Notes under the pieces: generated by a model
Told to the model about the DNA's origin: nothing
The model's database searches: none
What the model saw: only the letters and a program-made list of their open reading frames with translations
Shown here: one piece after another, positions 4,705 through 12,565 of the stretch
Numbering within the stretch: the first letter of the stretch is position 1
Layout of the letters: each line of letters opens with the position of its first letter
Position numbers and translations under genes: made by a program
NCBI GenBank assembly: GCA_018882825.1
Contig: VERC01000013.1
Span: forward strand, 1-17,893
Source: Acidimicrobiia bacterium
Lineage (GTDB): Bacteria; Actinomycetota; Acidimicrobiia; Acidimicrobiales; Acidimicrobilacustridaceae
Length of the DNA stretch: 17,893 bases
Direction: 5' to 3'

Positions 4705-7074
4705 GTGATCGACCAGGCGCGGGGACTCACATCGGCCGAGGTGGCCGAGCGACGGGCCGACGGGCGCACCAACGACGTCCCCGATCCGACGAGCCGCACG
4801 TTCGCTCAGATCCTGCGCGCCAACATCGTCACCCCGTTCAACCTGCTGCTCGGCGCGCTGCTGCTGGTGATCCTCGTCATCCGTGAGTACCGCGACGCCC
4901 TGTTCGGTCTGGTGCTGGTGGCCAACGCACTCATCGGCATCGTGCAGGAGATGCGCTCGAAGCGCTCGCTCGACCGACTGGCCGTCCTGAACGCACCACG
5001 CGCCCGCGTGCGGCGCGACGGGATCGAGACCGAGATCATGTCGTCCGACATCGTCCTCGACGACATCATCGTGCTCACCCTCGGCGACCAGATCGCCGTC
5101 GACGGTGAGGTGCTCGAAGGCACCAATCTCGAGATCGACGAGTCGCTCCTCACCGGTGAGGCCGATCCGGTGGACAAGGCGGCGGGGCACTCGGTGATGT
5201 CGGGCAGCTTCGTGGTGGCCGGCACCGGAGTGATCAGGGCGACCGCCGTCGGCGCCGACGCCTACGCGTTCCGACTGTCGAGTGAGGCCCGTCGTTTCTC
5301 GCTGGTCAGGAGCGAACTGCGCACCGGGATCAATCGCATCATCAAGATCGTCGGATGGATGATGCCGCCCATCGCCGTGCTGCTCGTCACAGCGCAGCTC
5401 TCCACCCACGAGGGCGTGGTGGAGGCGGCGCAGAGTTCGGTGGCCGGACTGGTGGCCATGGTTCCCGAAGGACTGGTGCTGCTCACGTCGATCGCCTTCG
5501 CCGTGGGTGCCACCCGACTGGCCCAGCGCAAGGTGCTGACCCAGGAACTGGCCGCCATCGAGGGTCTGGCCCGGGTCGACACCGTGTGTCTCGACAAGAC
5601 GGGCACCCTGACCGAGGGTTCGTTGACGCTGTCCACACTCGAGCACCTCGGCAGCGACCACACCGACGCCGCAGCCGTGCTGGCCGCCATGGGATCGGCC
5701 GACGACCACCCCAACCCGTCGTTGGCCGCCATCATCGCCGCCCATCCGCAATCACCCGGATGGACCCTGACGGACTCGGTCGCGTTCTCCTCGGCCCGCA
5801 AGTGGAGCGCGGCCGCCTTCGTCGACCACGGCGCCTGGTACCTCGGGGCGCCCGACATCCTGCTGGACGCCGTCGCTCCGGGCGAGGCCCGTGACGAAGC
5901 GCGCGATCGGGTGGAGCACTGGTCGTCGCGGGGCCAGAGGGTGCTGCTGCTGGCGTCGTCGCCCGCCGGTCTGTCCGGCGAGACACTCGTCGCCGGGATC
6001 GTGCCCGCGGCGCTGGTGGTGTTGGACGAACGGATCCGGGCCGCTGCGCCCGACACCATCGCCTACTTCGGCCGTCAGGACGTCACCGTGAAGATCATCT
6101 CCGGTGACAGTCCGATCACCGTGGGGGCCGTGGCCCGTCGCGTCGGTGTGCCCGGCGCCGACGATCCGTTCGACGCCCGAGAGCTCCCCGAGGACGGGGA
6201 TGCGCTGGCCGAGGTGCTGGAGCGCCATTCGGTGTTCGGTCGCGTCACGCCGCACCAGAAGCGGTCGATGGTGCACGCGCTGCAGTCACGCGGTCACACC
6301 GTGGCCATGACCGGAGACGGCGTGAACGACACCCTCGCCCTCAAGGACGCCGATGTCGGCGTGGCCATGGGTTCGGGATCGGCCGCGGCGCGGGCCGTGG
6401 CCCGCTTCGTACTGCTCGACAACGACTTCTCACTCTTCCCGTCGGTGGTCAACGAGGGTCGTCGCGTCATCGCCAACGTCGAGCGGGTGGCGAACCTGTT
6501 CCTGACCAAGACGTTCTACGCGGTGGCATTGGCCGTCATCATCGGCCTCGGACGGATGCCCTTCCCGTTCCTGCCCCGTCACTTCACGTTGTTGTCGTCG
6601 CTGACGATCGGCATCCCCGGGTTCTTCCTCGCGCTCTCGAAGAACAACCGGCGAGCGGTGACCGGCTTCCTGCGCCGAGTGCTGCGCTTCGCCATTCCTG
6701 CTGGCGCACTGGCCGCCATCGCCACCTCGATCTCCTACGTGGTGGCCCGGGCCGACATCGGCACCGGTGACGCGGAGCTGGCCGAGACGCGCACCGTCGC
6801 CGTCATCACCCTGTTCACCATCGCCATCTGGGTGCTGACGATCCTGTGTCGACCGTTCGTGGCCTGGAAGGTGGTGCTGGTGGCCTCGATGGTGGCGCTG
6901 TTCGTGGGCGCACTGGTCGTGCCCTTCCCCCGCGACTACTTCGACCTCGTACCACCGCAGGCCAACGACGTGGCTGCGGCGGTCGGGTTCGGCGCGGTCG
7001 CCGCCATGATCCTCGAGGTGATGTGGCGACTGTCGGACTGGACGATCCCGGGAACGATCGACTCGGACGACTGA
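4705..7074 (+). CDS. ctpE: CtpE-like cation-transporting P-type ATPase
   Basis: This membrane pump of 789 residues uses ATP and a phospho-aspartate intermediate to move a cation. In order: a short N-terminal segment, paired membrane helices (about 45-85), an actuator domain with TGE (150-152), the M4 motif PEGL (254-257), the phosphorylation motif DKTGT (Asp297), a compact nucleotide domain with KWS (about 366-368), GDGVND (537-542) and six C-terminal helices. There is no heavy-metal CPC motif and no N-terminal metal-binding domain. The sequence closely resembles my memory of mycobacterial CtpE, reported as a calcium uptake ATPase, including the EIDESLLTGEADP and IEGLARVD stretches. I chose GTG 4705 because it is two bases past the usp stop, implying coupling. 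GTG 4654 in the same frame would overlap usp by 49 bases. Calcium as substrate is inferred from family. Confidence 0.88.
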   Translation: MIDQARGLTSAEVAERRADGRTNDVPDPTSRTFAQILRANIVTPFNLLLGALLLVILVIREYRDALFGLVLVANALIGIVQEMRSKRSLDRLAVLNAPRARVRRDGIETEIMSSDIVLDDIIVLTLGDQIAVDGEVLEGTNLEIDESLLTGEADPVDKAAGHSVMSGSFVVAGTGVIRATAVGADAYAFRLSSEARRFSLVRSELRTGINRIIKIVGWMMPPIAVLLVTAQLSTHEGVVEAAQSSVAGLVAMVPEGLVLLTSIAFAVGATRLAQRKVLTQELAAIEGLARVDTVCLDKTGTLTEGSLTLSTLEHLGSDHTDAAAVLAAMGSADDHPNPSLAAIIAAHPQSPGWTLTDSVAFSSARKWSAAAFVDHGAWYLGAPDILLDAVAPGEARDEARDRVEHWSSRGQRVLLLASSPAGLSGETLVAGIVPAALVVLDERIRAAAPDTIAYFGRQDVTVKIISGDSPITVGAVARRVGVPGADDPFDARELPEDGDALAEVLERHSVFGRVTPHQKRSMVHALQSRGHTVAMTGDGVNDTLALKDADVGVAMGSGSAAARAVARFVLLDNDFSLFPSVVNEGRRVIANVERVANLFLTKTFYAVALAVIIGLGRMPFPFLPRHFTLLSSLTIGIPGFFLALSKNNRRAVTGFLRRVLRFAIPAGALAAIATSISYVVARADIGTGDAELAETRTVAVITLFTIAIWVLTILCRPFVAWKVVLVASMVALFVGALVVPFPRDYFDLVPPQANDVAAAVGFGAVAAMILEVMWRLSDWTIPGTIDSDD

Positions 7075-7095
7075 AGGGTCACGGGTCGTCAGTGG

Positions 7096-7749
7096 TCAGT
7101 CCGGCGATCGCCGCTGACGCTCCTCGAGACGGGCGGCGTACACCGCGGCCTCGGTCCGTCGCTGCATGCCCATCTTCGACAACAGGTTCGACACGTAGTT
7201 CTTCACGGTCTTCTCGGCCAGGTACATGCGCTCGGCGATCTCGCGGTTGGTCAGACCATCGGCCAGCAGATCGAGGATGCGACGCTCCTGATCGGTCAGT
7301 CCCTCGAGCCGCTCGTCGGCCACCGTTCCCGTGCGCAGGCGCTCGAGCACACGGGCCGTCACGCCGGGATCGAGCAGCGACTGCCCGGCCGCCACCTTCC
7401 TCACCGCGTCGACGAGCTCGGTGCCCCTGATCTGCTTGAGGACGTACCCCGAGGCACCGGCCATGATGGCGTCGAACAACGCCTCGTCATCGGCGAACGA
7501 CGTCAACATGAGACAGTGCACCGCGGGCATGCGGCTGCGGATCTCCCGGCAGACCTCGACACCGCTGCCGTCCGGCAACCGGACATCGAGGACGGCGACG
7601 TCGGGCCGGGCCGCGGGCAGCCGGGCGAGTGCATCGGCAGCCGTTCCCGCCTCGGCGACGACCTCGATGTCGCCGGCCGATTCGAACAACTCGCGCAGCC
7701 CGCGTCGGACGATCTCATGGTCGTCGAGCAGGAACACCTTGATCGGCAC
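7096..7749 (-). CDS. devR: DosR/DevR-like NarL-family response regulator
   Basis: A 217-residue two-component regulator. The receiver domain (1-122) has the acidic pair Asp9-Asp10, phosphoacceptor Asp55, Thr83 and Lys105. The C-terminal LuxR-type helix-turn-helix is at about 148-208. The stretch [11 protein letters not shown] (177-187), containing the recognition helix, is identical to mycobacterial DosR as I remember it, including the DNA-contacting Lys180, Lys183 and Asn184 (DosR 179, 182, 183). GASGYVLK and LTDQER are also near identical. The gene starts at GTG 7749 and is divergent from the sensor kinase across 43 bases, unlike mycobacteria where the two are co-directional. It converges with the ATPase gene, ends 21 bases apart. 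A matching DNA dyad lies at 2166-2179. The symbol denotes likeness, not proven orthology. Confidence 0.9.
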   Translation of the reverse strand: MPIKVFLLDDHEIVRRGLRELFESAGDIEVVAEAGTAADALARLPAARPDVAVLDVRLPDGSGVEVCREIRSRMPAVHCLMLTSFADDEALFDAIMAGASGYVLKQIRGTELVDAVRKVAAGQSLLDPGVTARVLERLRTGTVADERLEGLTDQERRILDLLADGLTNREIAERMYLAEKTVKNYVSNLLSKMGMQRRTEAAVYAARLEERQRRSPD

Positions 7750-7755
7750 GGGTCC

Positions 7756-7761
7756 AGTCTG
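7756..7761 (-). promoter_or_regulatory. Possible -10 box for the response regulator gene
   Basis: Read on the minus strand, CAGACT lies exactly six bases before GTG 7749. It keeps the A at position 2 and T at position 6 of a TAnnnT box but lacks the first T. No good Shine-Dalgarno sequence is present, so this gene may also be leaderless. It is weaker than the other candidates. Confidence 0.3.
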
Positions 7762-7780
7762 CCCCGCCGACCGTCACCGG

Positions 7781-7786
7781 TACGCT
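7781..7786 (+). promoter_or_regulatory. Probable -10 box of a leaderless kinase transcript
   Basis: TACGCT (TAnnnT) is followed by six bases and then ATG 7793. There is no Shine-Dalgarno sequence in front of this start, which supports transcription starting at the ATG. The box lies within the 43-base divergent region shared with the response regulator. Confidence 0.45.
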
Positions 7787-7792
7787 CGACCG

Positions 7793-8995
7793 ATGGCGGA
7801 GCACTCCCCAGACGACGGACACGTCCACGTCGCCACATCGGGCACCGACGCCATCGATGCCGTCGATCCGGCCGATCTGAGCCGCCTGCTGGACGCCATC
7901 GTGGACATCGGTCGTGGCTCCGATCTGCCGTCGGTGCTCCATCGGACCGTCGCCGCCGCCACTGAACTCGCCGGGGCCCGCTACGGCGCACTCGGCGTGC
8001 TCGACGAGACCGGCTCCCATCTCACGGACTTCGTGACCTGCGGTCTCGACGACGCCGAGATCGCCCGGATCGGCGATCGGCCGGCCGGGAAGGGACTGTT
8101 GGGGACCCTCATCATCGATCCCCGGCCTGTGCGGGTGCAGGACCTCTCCATCCATCCCGACCGGTACGGCTTCCCTCCCGGGCACCCACCGATGGGATCG
8201 TTCCTCGGAGTGCCCATCGACGCCCGCTCGCGCGTGTTCGGGAACCTCTACCTGTGCGACAAGCTCGACGGTGCGGGATTCACGGCCCGGGACGAGGCAC
8301 TGGTGGTGGCGCTGGCCACTGCGGCGGGCGTGGTCATCGACAACGTCCGACTGAGCGAGAGGATCTCCGAGATGCGACTGGTCGCCGATCGCGAACGGAT
8401 CGCGCGCGACCTGCACGACACCGTGATCCAACGACTCTTCGCCTCCGGCCTGCAATTGCAGGGTGTCGCGGCCCGCACGGGCGATCCCGAGACCTCCGAA
8501 CGACTGGCGCAGGTCATCGACGACCTCGACGAGACCGTCCGACACATCCGGACCACCGTGTTCGAGCTGCAGCGTCCACGGCTTCCCGGACGCAGCACGC
8601 GCCAGGAGATCATCGACATGGTCGAGGAGCTCGTGTCGGTCGCCACAGTGCACGCCGAGTTCCGCTTCGACGGACCCATCGATCTCGGCGTGCCCGACGC
8701 ACTGGCCGACCATCTCGAGGCGACGGTGCGCGAGGCGGTGACCAACACCGTTCGTCATGCACGGGCGACCCGTGTGGTGGTGGAGGTCACGGTCGACGAC
8801 GACGTTCTCGTCCGCATCACCGACGACGGTCGGGGTCTCGGCGAGATCGACTCCTCGGGGCTCGGGCTTCGCAATCTGCACAGTCGCGCCGCCGAACTGG
8901 GAGGGACCTGCTCGGTGGGAACCTCACCCGATGGCGGGACGGTCGTCGAGTGGCGGGTCCCGCTCCCGGAAACGGACGCTCAGCGCCCGGTGTGA
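7793..8995 (+). CDS. devS: Single-GAF DosS/DosT-like sensor histidine kinase
   Basis: A soluble sensor kinase of 400 residues. It has one GAF domain (about 45-187), a HisKA_3 dimerisation helix with phosphoacceptor His208 in RDLHD, and an HATPase domain with an N-box at Glu314-Asn318, DDGRGLG (344-350) and GLGLRNL (356-362). The GAF matches the haem-binding GAF-A of mycobacterial Dos[10 protein letters not shown] places His131 at the haem-ligand position (DosS His149) and Tyr153 at the distal tyrosine (DosS Tyr171). Gly68 replaces DosS Glu87, as in the oxygen sensor DosT. DosS and DosT have two GAF domains; the second is missing here. I start at ATG 7793, six bases after TACGCT. The open frame extends further upstream but is antisense to the regulator gene. 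It overlaps the convergent dUTPase by 16 bases. Confidence 0.9.
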   Translation: MAEHSPDDGHVHVATSGTDAIDAVDPADLSRLLDAIVDIGRGSDLPSVLHRTVAAATELAGARYGALGVLDETGSHLTDFVTCGLDDAEIARIGDRPAGKGLLGTLIIDPRPVRVQDLSIHPDRYGFPPGHPPMGSFLGVPIDARSRVFGNLYLCDKLDGAGFTARDEALVVALATAAGVVIDNVRLSERISEMRLVADRERIARDLHDTVIQRLFASGLQLQGVAARTGDPETSERLAQVIDDLDETVRHIRTTVFELQRPRLPGRSTRQEIIDMVEELVSVATVHAEFRFDGPIDLGVPDALADHLEATVREAVTNTVRHARATRVVVEVTVDDDVLVRITDDGRGLGEIDSSGLGLRNLHSRAAELGGTCSVGTSPDGGTVVEWRVPLPETDAQRPV

Positions 8996-9450
8996 CCGAA
9001 TCCGCCGTCGCCGCGTTCGGTGGGGCCGAGGTGATCGAAGTCGTCGACCGGCACGAGCACGACATGCTCGACTCGTTGCACGACCAGTTGCGCAATGCGT
9101 TCGCCGCGTCGGACGGTGAACGGTTCGACCGGATCGGTGTTGACCAGCAGCACCATCAGCTCGCCGCGGTAGCCGCTGTCGATCAGCCCGGGGGTGTTGA
9201 GACACGTCACACCGTGCTGACGGGCGAGACCGCTGCGAGGCTGGACGAAGCCGGCGTGCCCGTCGGGCACGGCGATGGCGATCCCGGTGGGAACCAGCGC
9301 CCGTCCCCCCGAGGGCAGCAGCACCACGTCCTCGCGAGCCACGAGGTCGAGGCCGGCATCGCCCGGTCGCGCGTACTGCGGCAGCGGCAGATCGGGATCG
9401 AGTCGGATCACGGGCACCTCGAGCACAGCGGGATCGTAGGGCTGCGCCAT
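8980..9450 (-). CDS. dut: Deoxyuridine 5'-triphosphate nucleotidohydrolase (dUTPase)
   Basis: This enzyme hydrolyses dUTP to dUMP and pyrophosphate, keeping uracil out of DNA and supplying dTMP synthesis. The 156-residue protein has all five motifs of the homotrimeric family: I around PGDAGLDL (29-36), II PRSGLA (71-76), [14 protein letters not shown] (88-98) with catalytic Asp91, IV RGERIAQ (115-121) and [11 protein letters not shown] (146-155) at the C-terminal arm that closes over the active site. It uses ATG 9450; the frame is open further upstream but would run into the divergent orn gene. Only 20 bases separate the two start codons. Its 3' end overlaps the kinase gene on the other strand by 16 bases. 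Confidence 0.96.
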   Translation of the reverse strand: MAQPYDPAVLEVPVIRLDPDLPLPQYARPGDAGLDLVAREDVVLLPSGGRALVPTGIAIAVPDGHAGFVQPRSGLARQHGVTCLNTPGLIDSGYRGELMVLLVNTDPVEPFTVRRGERIAQLVVQRVEHVVLVPVDDFDHLGPTERGDGGFGHTGR

Positions 9451-9458
9451 CGGACTCG

Positions 9459-9464
9459 TAGGAT
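9459..9464 (+). promoter_or_regulatory. Probable -10 box of a leaderless orn transcript
   Basis: TAGGAT (TAnnnT) is followed by CGCCGC and then ATG 9471. The gene has no Shine-Dalgarno sequence. The element lies inside the 20-base region shared with the divergent dUTPase gene. The dUTPase's own best hexamer, TACGAG on the minus strand (9455-9460), overlaps it by two bases and lacks the final T. Confidence 0.5.
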
Positions 9465-9470
9465 CGCCGC

Positions 9471-10016
9471 ATGCTCGCGTGGATCGATCTGGAGATGACC
9501 GGGCTCGACCCGACACGGCACGCCATCGTCGAGATCGCCAGCCTGGTGACCGATGACGACCTCGCCATCATCGCCGAGGGTCCCGAACTGGTCATCCACC
9601 AGCCGCCCGAGGTGCTGGCCGGCATGGACCCGTTCGTGGTGTCGATGCACACTCGCAGCGGGCTGCTGCCCATGATCGAGGCATCGACGGTGACGGTGGA
9701 CGACGCCGCCGCGCAGACGCTGGCCTTCCTCCAGTCCCACATCGGCGAGGCCAAGAGCGTGCCGCTGTGCGGGAACTCGATCGGTACCGATCGACGGTTC
9801 CTCGCCGCCCACATGCCCTCGATCGAGGAGTTCCTCCACTACCGGTCGGTGGACGTGTCGACGGTGAAGGAACTCATCAAGCGGTGGAATCCGGCGCTGC
9901 TGTCGGGTGCACCGACCAAGGCCGAGAACCACCGGGCCCTGGGTGACATCAGGGAGAGCGTGTTCGAGCTGCGGTACTACCGCGACACGTTCTGTCGTCC
10001 GGCCGACGGGCAGTAG
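9471..10016 (+). CDS. orn: Oligoribonuclease (DEDDh 3'-5' exoribonuclease)
   Basis: This enzyme degrades RNA pieces of two to a few nucleotides, including the pGpG left from cyclic di-GMP breakdown, to mononucleotides. The 181-residue protein has the DEDDh catalytic set: Asp6 and Glu8 in WIDLEMTGL, Asp107 in [11 protein letters not shown], and His154 with Asp159 in HRALGDI. Length and motifs are standard for the family. The start at ATG 9471 has no Shine-Dalgarno sequence but is preceded at six bases by TAGGAT, suggesting a leaderless transcript. It is divergent from dut, and the MBL-fold hydrolase follows 12 bases after its stop. Confidence 0.95.
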   Translation: MLAWIDLEMTGLDPTRHAIVEIASLVTDDDLAIIAEGPELVIHQPPEVLAGMDPFVVSMHTRSGLLPMIEASTVTVDDAAAQTLAFLQSHIGEAKSVPLCGNSIGTDRRFLAAHMPSIEEFLHYRSVDVSTVKELIKRWNPALLSGAPTKAENHRALGDIRESVFELRYYRDTFCRPADGQ

Positions 10017-10019
10017 GGT
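10014..10019 (+). promoter_or_regulatory. Possible -10 box for the MBL hydrolase gene
   Basis: TAGGGT (TAnnnT) lies nine bases before ATG 10029 and contains the orn stop codon TAG. Transcription starting six or seven bases downstream would leave a leader of only two or three bases. There is no clear Shine-Dalgarno sequence. Alternatively the gene is simply read through from orn. Confidence 0.3.
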
Positions 10020-10028
10020 CGGAACGCC

Positions 10029-11153
10029 ATGGGGGATGGACACGACCACACGCCGCAGCCCGCGTCCTCCGACGGCGCGCCCCGCCCCCTGAAGCAGGAA
10101 CAGGAAGAGGCGACCGAGGAGATCACCGAGGTCGCCCGCGGGATCCTCCGCCTGCAGCTGCCCACCAACTTCACCGGTCTCGGGCACGTGAACACCTACG
10201 CGATCGAGGACTCCCGAGGGTTCACCCTCGTCGATCCCGGACTCCCCAGCGACGAGTCATGGGCCGCTCTGGTGGCCCGTCTGCGCAGCGCCGCCATCCC
10301 GGTGGAGCGCGTGCACACCGTGTACATCACCCACTCGCACCCCGATCACTTCGGCGGTGCGCATCGTCTGGTGGAGGCCTCGGGCGCCGACGTGCTCACG
10401 TCGACGATGTTCCGCAAGTGGATCGACATCCTCGACCTCGACGAGACACCATTGGAGCCCTTCGATCCGGCCGATGCGGTGGAGGCCGGCACGATCCTCG
10501 ACGCAGTGGCCGCCGCCGACGACGAGACGCTGGCCCGCGAGTATCCGGGCATCGTCGGTTTCCGCGAGCGGGTGCGCGCCGCGGTGGCCGACGGTCGCAT
10601 CGAGGAGATGTCGTGGCTCAAGGCGCCCCGCCCCACCATCGTCGTCGACGACATGCAACCGGTGCGCATGGGCGACCGTGAGTGGATCGGCCTGCTGACA
10701 CCCGGACACACCCACGACCACCTGTGCATGTGGAGTCCGGAGGATGGCGTGGTGCTCAGCGGTGATCACGTGCTGCCCACCATCACGCCGCACGTCGCCG
10801 GGTTCTGGGGCGGCGACACGCTGGCGTCGTACATGGCCAACCTCGACAAGGTGGCAGCGCTCGAGGGCGTGACCACCGTGCTGCCCGCCCACGGTCATCC
10901 GTTCGGCGATCTCGCCGACCGCTGCCGGGCCATCAAGGAACACCACGACGTCCGACTCGGTCAGTTGGTGTCGGCTGCGCCCACCACCGGGTGGGCCACG
11001 GTGACGACGTGGTCGGAGCATCTGTTCTCGCCGCGGAGCCGCGGGCCGATGGCCGATTCGGAGACGCACGCTCATCTCGAGCACCTCCGACTCACCGGAC
11101 GGGCCGAGCGTCGTCCGATCGACGACGGCCACGAGTACCGCGTCGTGGCGTGA
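10029..11153 (+). CDS. Metallo-beta-lactamase-fold hydrolase with C-terminal extension
   Basis: A 374-residue MBL-fold protein, probably binding two zinc ions. After a charged, His/Glu-rich N-terminus (1-35) the fold begins near residue 38. Metal ligands visible are HSHPDH (102-107), His227 in PGHTHDH, Asp246 in SGDH and His288 in PAHGH. A long insertion (about 125-200) separates the first and second ligand groups. The C-terminal 80 residues look like the helical, winged-helix-like tail of the LACTB2-like branch. This makes a thioesterase, glyoxalase-like or nuclease role more likely than antibiotic hydrolysis, but the substrate cannot be read from sequence. It overlaps the following MFS gene by four bases (GTGA), so the two are translationally coupled and may act on a common compound. 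Confidence 0.85.
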   Translation: MGDGHDHTPQPASSDGAPRPLKQEQEEATEEITEVARGILRLQLPTNFTGLGHVNTYAIEDSRGFTLVDPGLPSDESWAALVARLRSAAIPVERVHTVYITHSHPDHFGGAHRLVEASGADVLTSTMFRKWIDILDLDETPLEPFDPADAVEAGTILDAVAAADDETLAREYPGIVGFRERVRAAVADGRIEEMSWLKAPRPTIVVDDMQPVRMGDREWIGLLTPGHTHDHLCMWSPEDGVVLSGDHVLPTITPHVAGFWGGDTLASYMANLDKVAALEGVTTVLPAHGHPFGDLADRCRAIKEHHDVRLGQLVSAAPTTGWATVTTWSEHLFSPRSRGPMADSETHAHLEHLRLTGRAERRPIDDGHEYRVVA

Positions 11154-12523
11154 CCGAAACTGCCGGCGCCCGCACACCATCGGCCGGCGTCATCCTGCGC
11201 ACCCGGGGCGTGGCCCCGATGCTGCTCACCAACCTGACGGCGGTGCTGGCGGCGATCATCCAGATCACCGCGCTGGGCAAGGTCGTCTACGACATCACCG
11301 GGCGCGACCTCGACCTCGGTCTCCTCGGCCTCGCCGAGTTCGCACCGGCCCTGCTGCTCATGACCGTGTCGGGCACGTTCGCCGACCGGTTCGACCGACG
11401 TCGGGTGATCGCCGCCGGACTGTCACTCGAGGTCGTGTGCTCACTGGTGCTGGCCTGGTACATCGCCTCGGGGGCGACGGCGACGGTCCCGATCTTCGCC
11501 ATGGTGGCGGTGTTCGGCGTGGGACGGGCCTTCGTGGCGCCGTCGCTGCGGGCCATGCCCGCCGACCTCGCGCCCGATGGTGGCCTGCCACGGGTGTCGG
11601 CCTTCAGCGTGGCGTGCTGGCAGTCGGCCGCGATCGTCGGTCCCGTGGCCGCCGGGTTCCTCTACACCGGTGCTGCATGGTGGCCCTTCCTCGCCTCGGC
11701 TGCGTTCGCGGCGATGGGGATGGTGCTCATCGGCTTCACCCCCCGCACCGTCCACTCGAGCACCGATGCGCGCACCCGTGAGGCGGCCTTCGTCGATCTG
11801 GCCGACGAGTACCGACCGGCTGAATCCCTCGACACCCTGGGCGAGGAACGCGCGTCCGAGCGCGGCGCCACGATCGACGATCCGGTGGCGAGGCGACGAG
11901 GACGACTGCACGAGACGTTCGAGGGCTTCCGGGTCATCCGGCGCAACCCCGCGCTGCTGGGCGCCATCTCGCTCGACCTGTTCGCCGTGCTGTTCGGTGG
12001 CGCGGTGGCCCTGCTGCCCGCCATCGCCGAGAAGCGCCTCGGCGTCGACGCCGTGGGACTGGGCTGGTTGCGCGCCGCCGGGGGCATCGGCGCCGCCATG
12101 GTGACGATCGCCGTGAGCACACGACCCATCCGACGCCACGTCGGACCCGTGATGTTCGGCGCAGTGGCCGTCTTCGGTGTGTTCACGATCGTGCTGGGCG
12201 TGACGAGCTCGTTCGTCATCGCCTTCGTGGCCATGTTCGGCCTCAGCGCGGCCGACTCGGTGAGTGTGTTCGTGCGCAGCACCCTGGTGCCACTGGTGAC
12301 CCCCAGCAGCGCACGCGGCCGGGTCATGGCCGTGGAAGGTGTGTTCATCGGCGCGTCCAACGAGCTGGGCGCCTTCGAATCGGGAGTGGCCGGTCAGGTG
12401 CTCGGCACCGGCACCGCAGTGGTTCTGGGCGGCGTCGCCACCCTGGCCATCGTCGGCGGCTGGATCCTCATGTTCCCGGTGCTGTGGCGATTCGACCGGT
12501 TCCCCGACCGACCGCCGGACTGA
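11150..12523 (+). CDS. MFS transporter (MFS_3/EntS-like exporter)
   Basis: An integral membrane protein of 457 residues with about 12 hydrophobic segments. The signature between helices 2 and 3 is GTFADRFDRRRVI (75-87). A long acidic and Arg-rich cytoplasmic loop (about 200-260) divides the two halves. The layout resembles the MFS_3 group that includes the enterobactin exporter EntS, so drug or metabolite efflux is plausible; the substrate is unknown. I start at GTG 11150, which overlaps the MBL hydrolase stop by four bases. Reading further upstream in this frame only repeats the hydrolase gene out of frame. A pair of hairpins follows the stop codon. It converges with the next MBL gene. Confidence 0.87.
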   Translation: MTETAGARTPSAGVILRTRGVAPMLLTNLTAVLAAIIQITALGKVVYDITGRDLDLGLLGLAEFAPALLLMTVSGTFADRFDRRRVIAAGLSLEVVCSLVLAWYIASGATATVPIFAMVAVFGVGRAFVAPSLRAMPADLAPDGGLPRVSAFSVACWQSAAIVGPVAAGFLYTGAAWWPFLASAAFAAMGMVLIGFTPRTVHSSTDARTREAAFVDLADEYRPAESLDTLGEERASERGATIDDPVARRRGRLHETFEGFRVIRRNPALLGAISLDLFAVLFGGAVALLPAIAEKRLGVDAVGLGWLRAAGGIGAAMVTIAVSTRPIRRHVGPVMFGAVAVFGVFTIVLGVTSSFVIAFVAMFGLSAADSVSVFVRSTLVPLVTPSSARGRVMAVEGVFIGASNELGAFESGVAGQVLGTGTAVVLGGVATLAIVGGWILMFPVLWRFDRFPDRPPD

Positions 12524-12535
12524 GCGACACGCGGA

Positions 12536-12560
12536 GCACCGGCCCGGTGCGCCGGCACCG
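12536..12560. terminator. Overlapping hairpins between convergent genes
   Basis: The 42-base gap between the MFS gene and the convergent MBL gene holds GCACCGG/CCGGTGC (12536-12542 and 12544-12550) and a competing stem CGGTGC/GCACCG (12545-12550 and 12555-12560, 4-base loop). The shared middle strand can pair with either side. No T-tract is present. It probably acts as a bidirectional terminator. Confidence 0.45.
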
Positions 12561-12565
12561 ATCGA

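Noticed and set aside
7069..7110. GACTGA...TCAGTC inverted repeat between the ATPase and the response regulator as a terminator
   Set aside because: The arms are only six bases, the loop is long, and there is no T-tract. The convergent ends are only 21 bases apart, so I could not support a terminator call.
7331..7792. Longer kinase reading with 154 extra N-terminal codons
   Set aside because: The extension is antisense to the response regulator and Ser/Arg/Thr-rich. ATG 7793 follows a good -10 box and begins just before the GAF domain.
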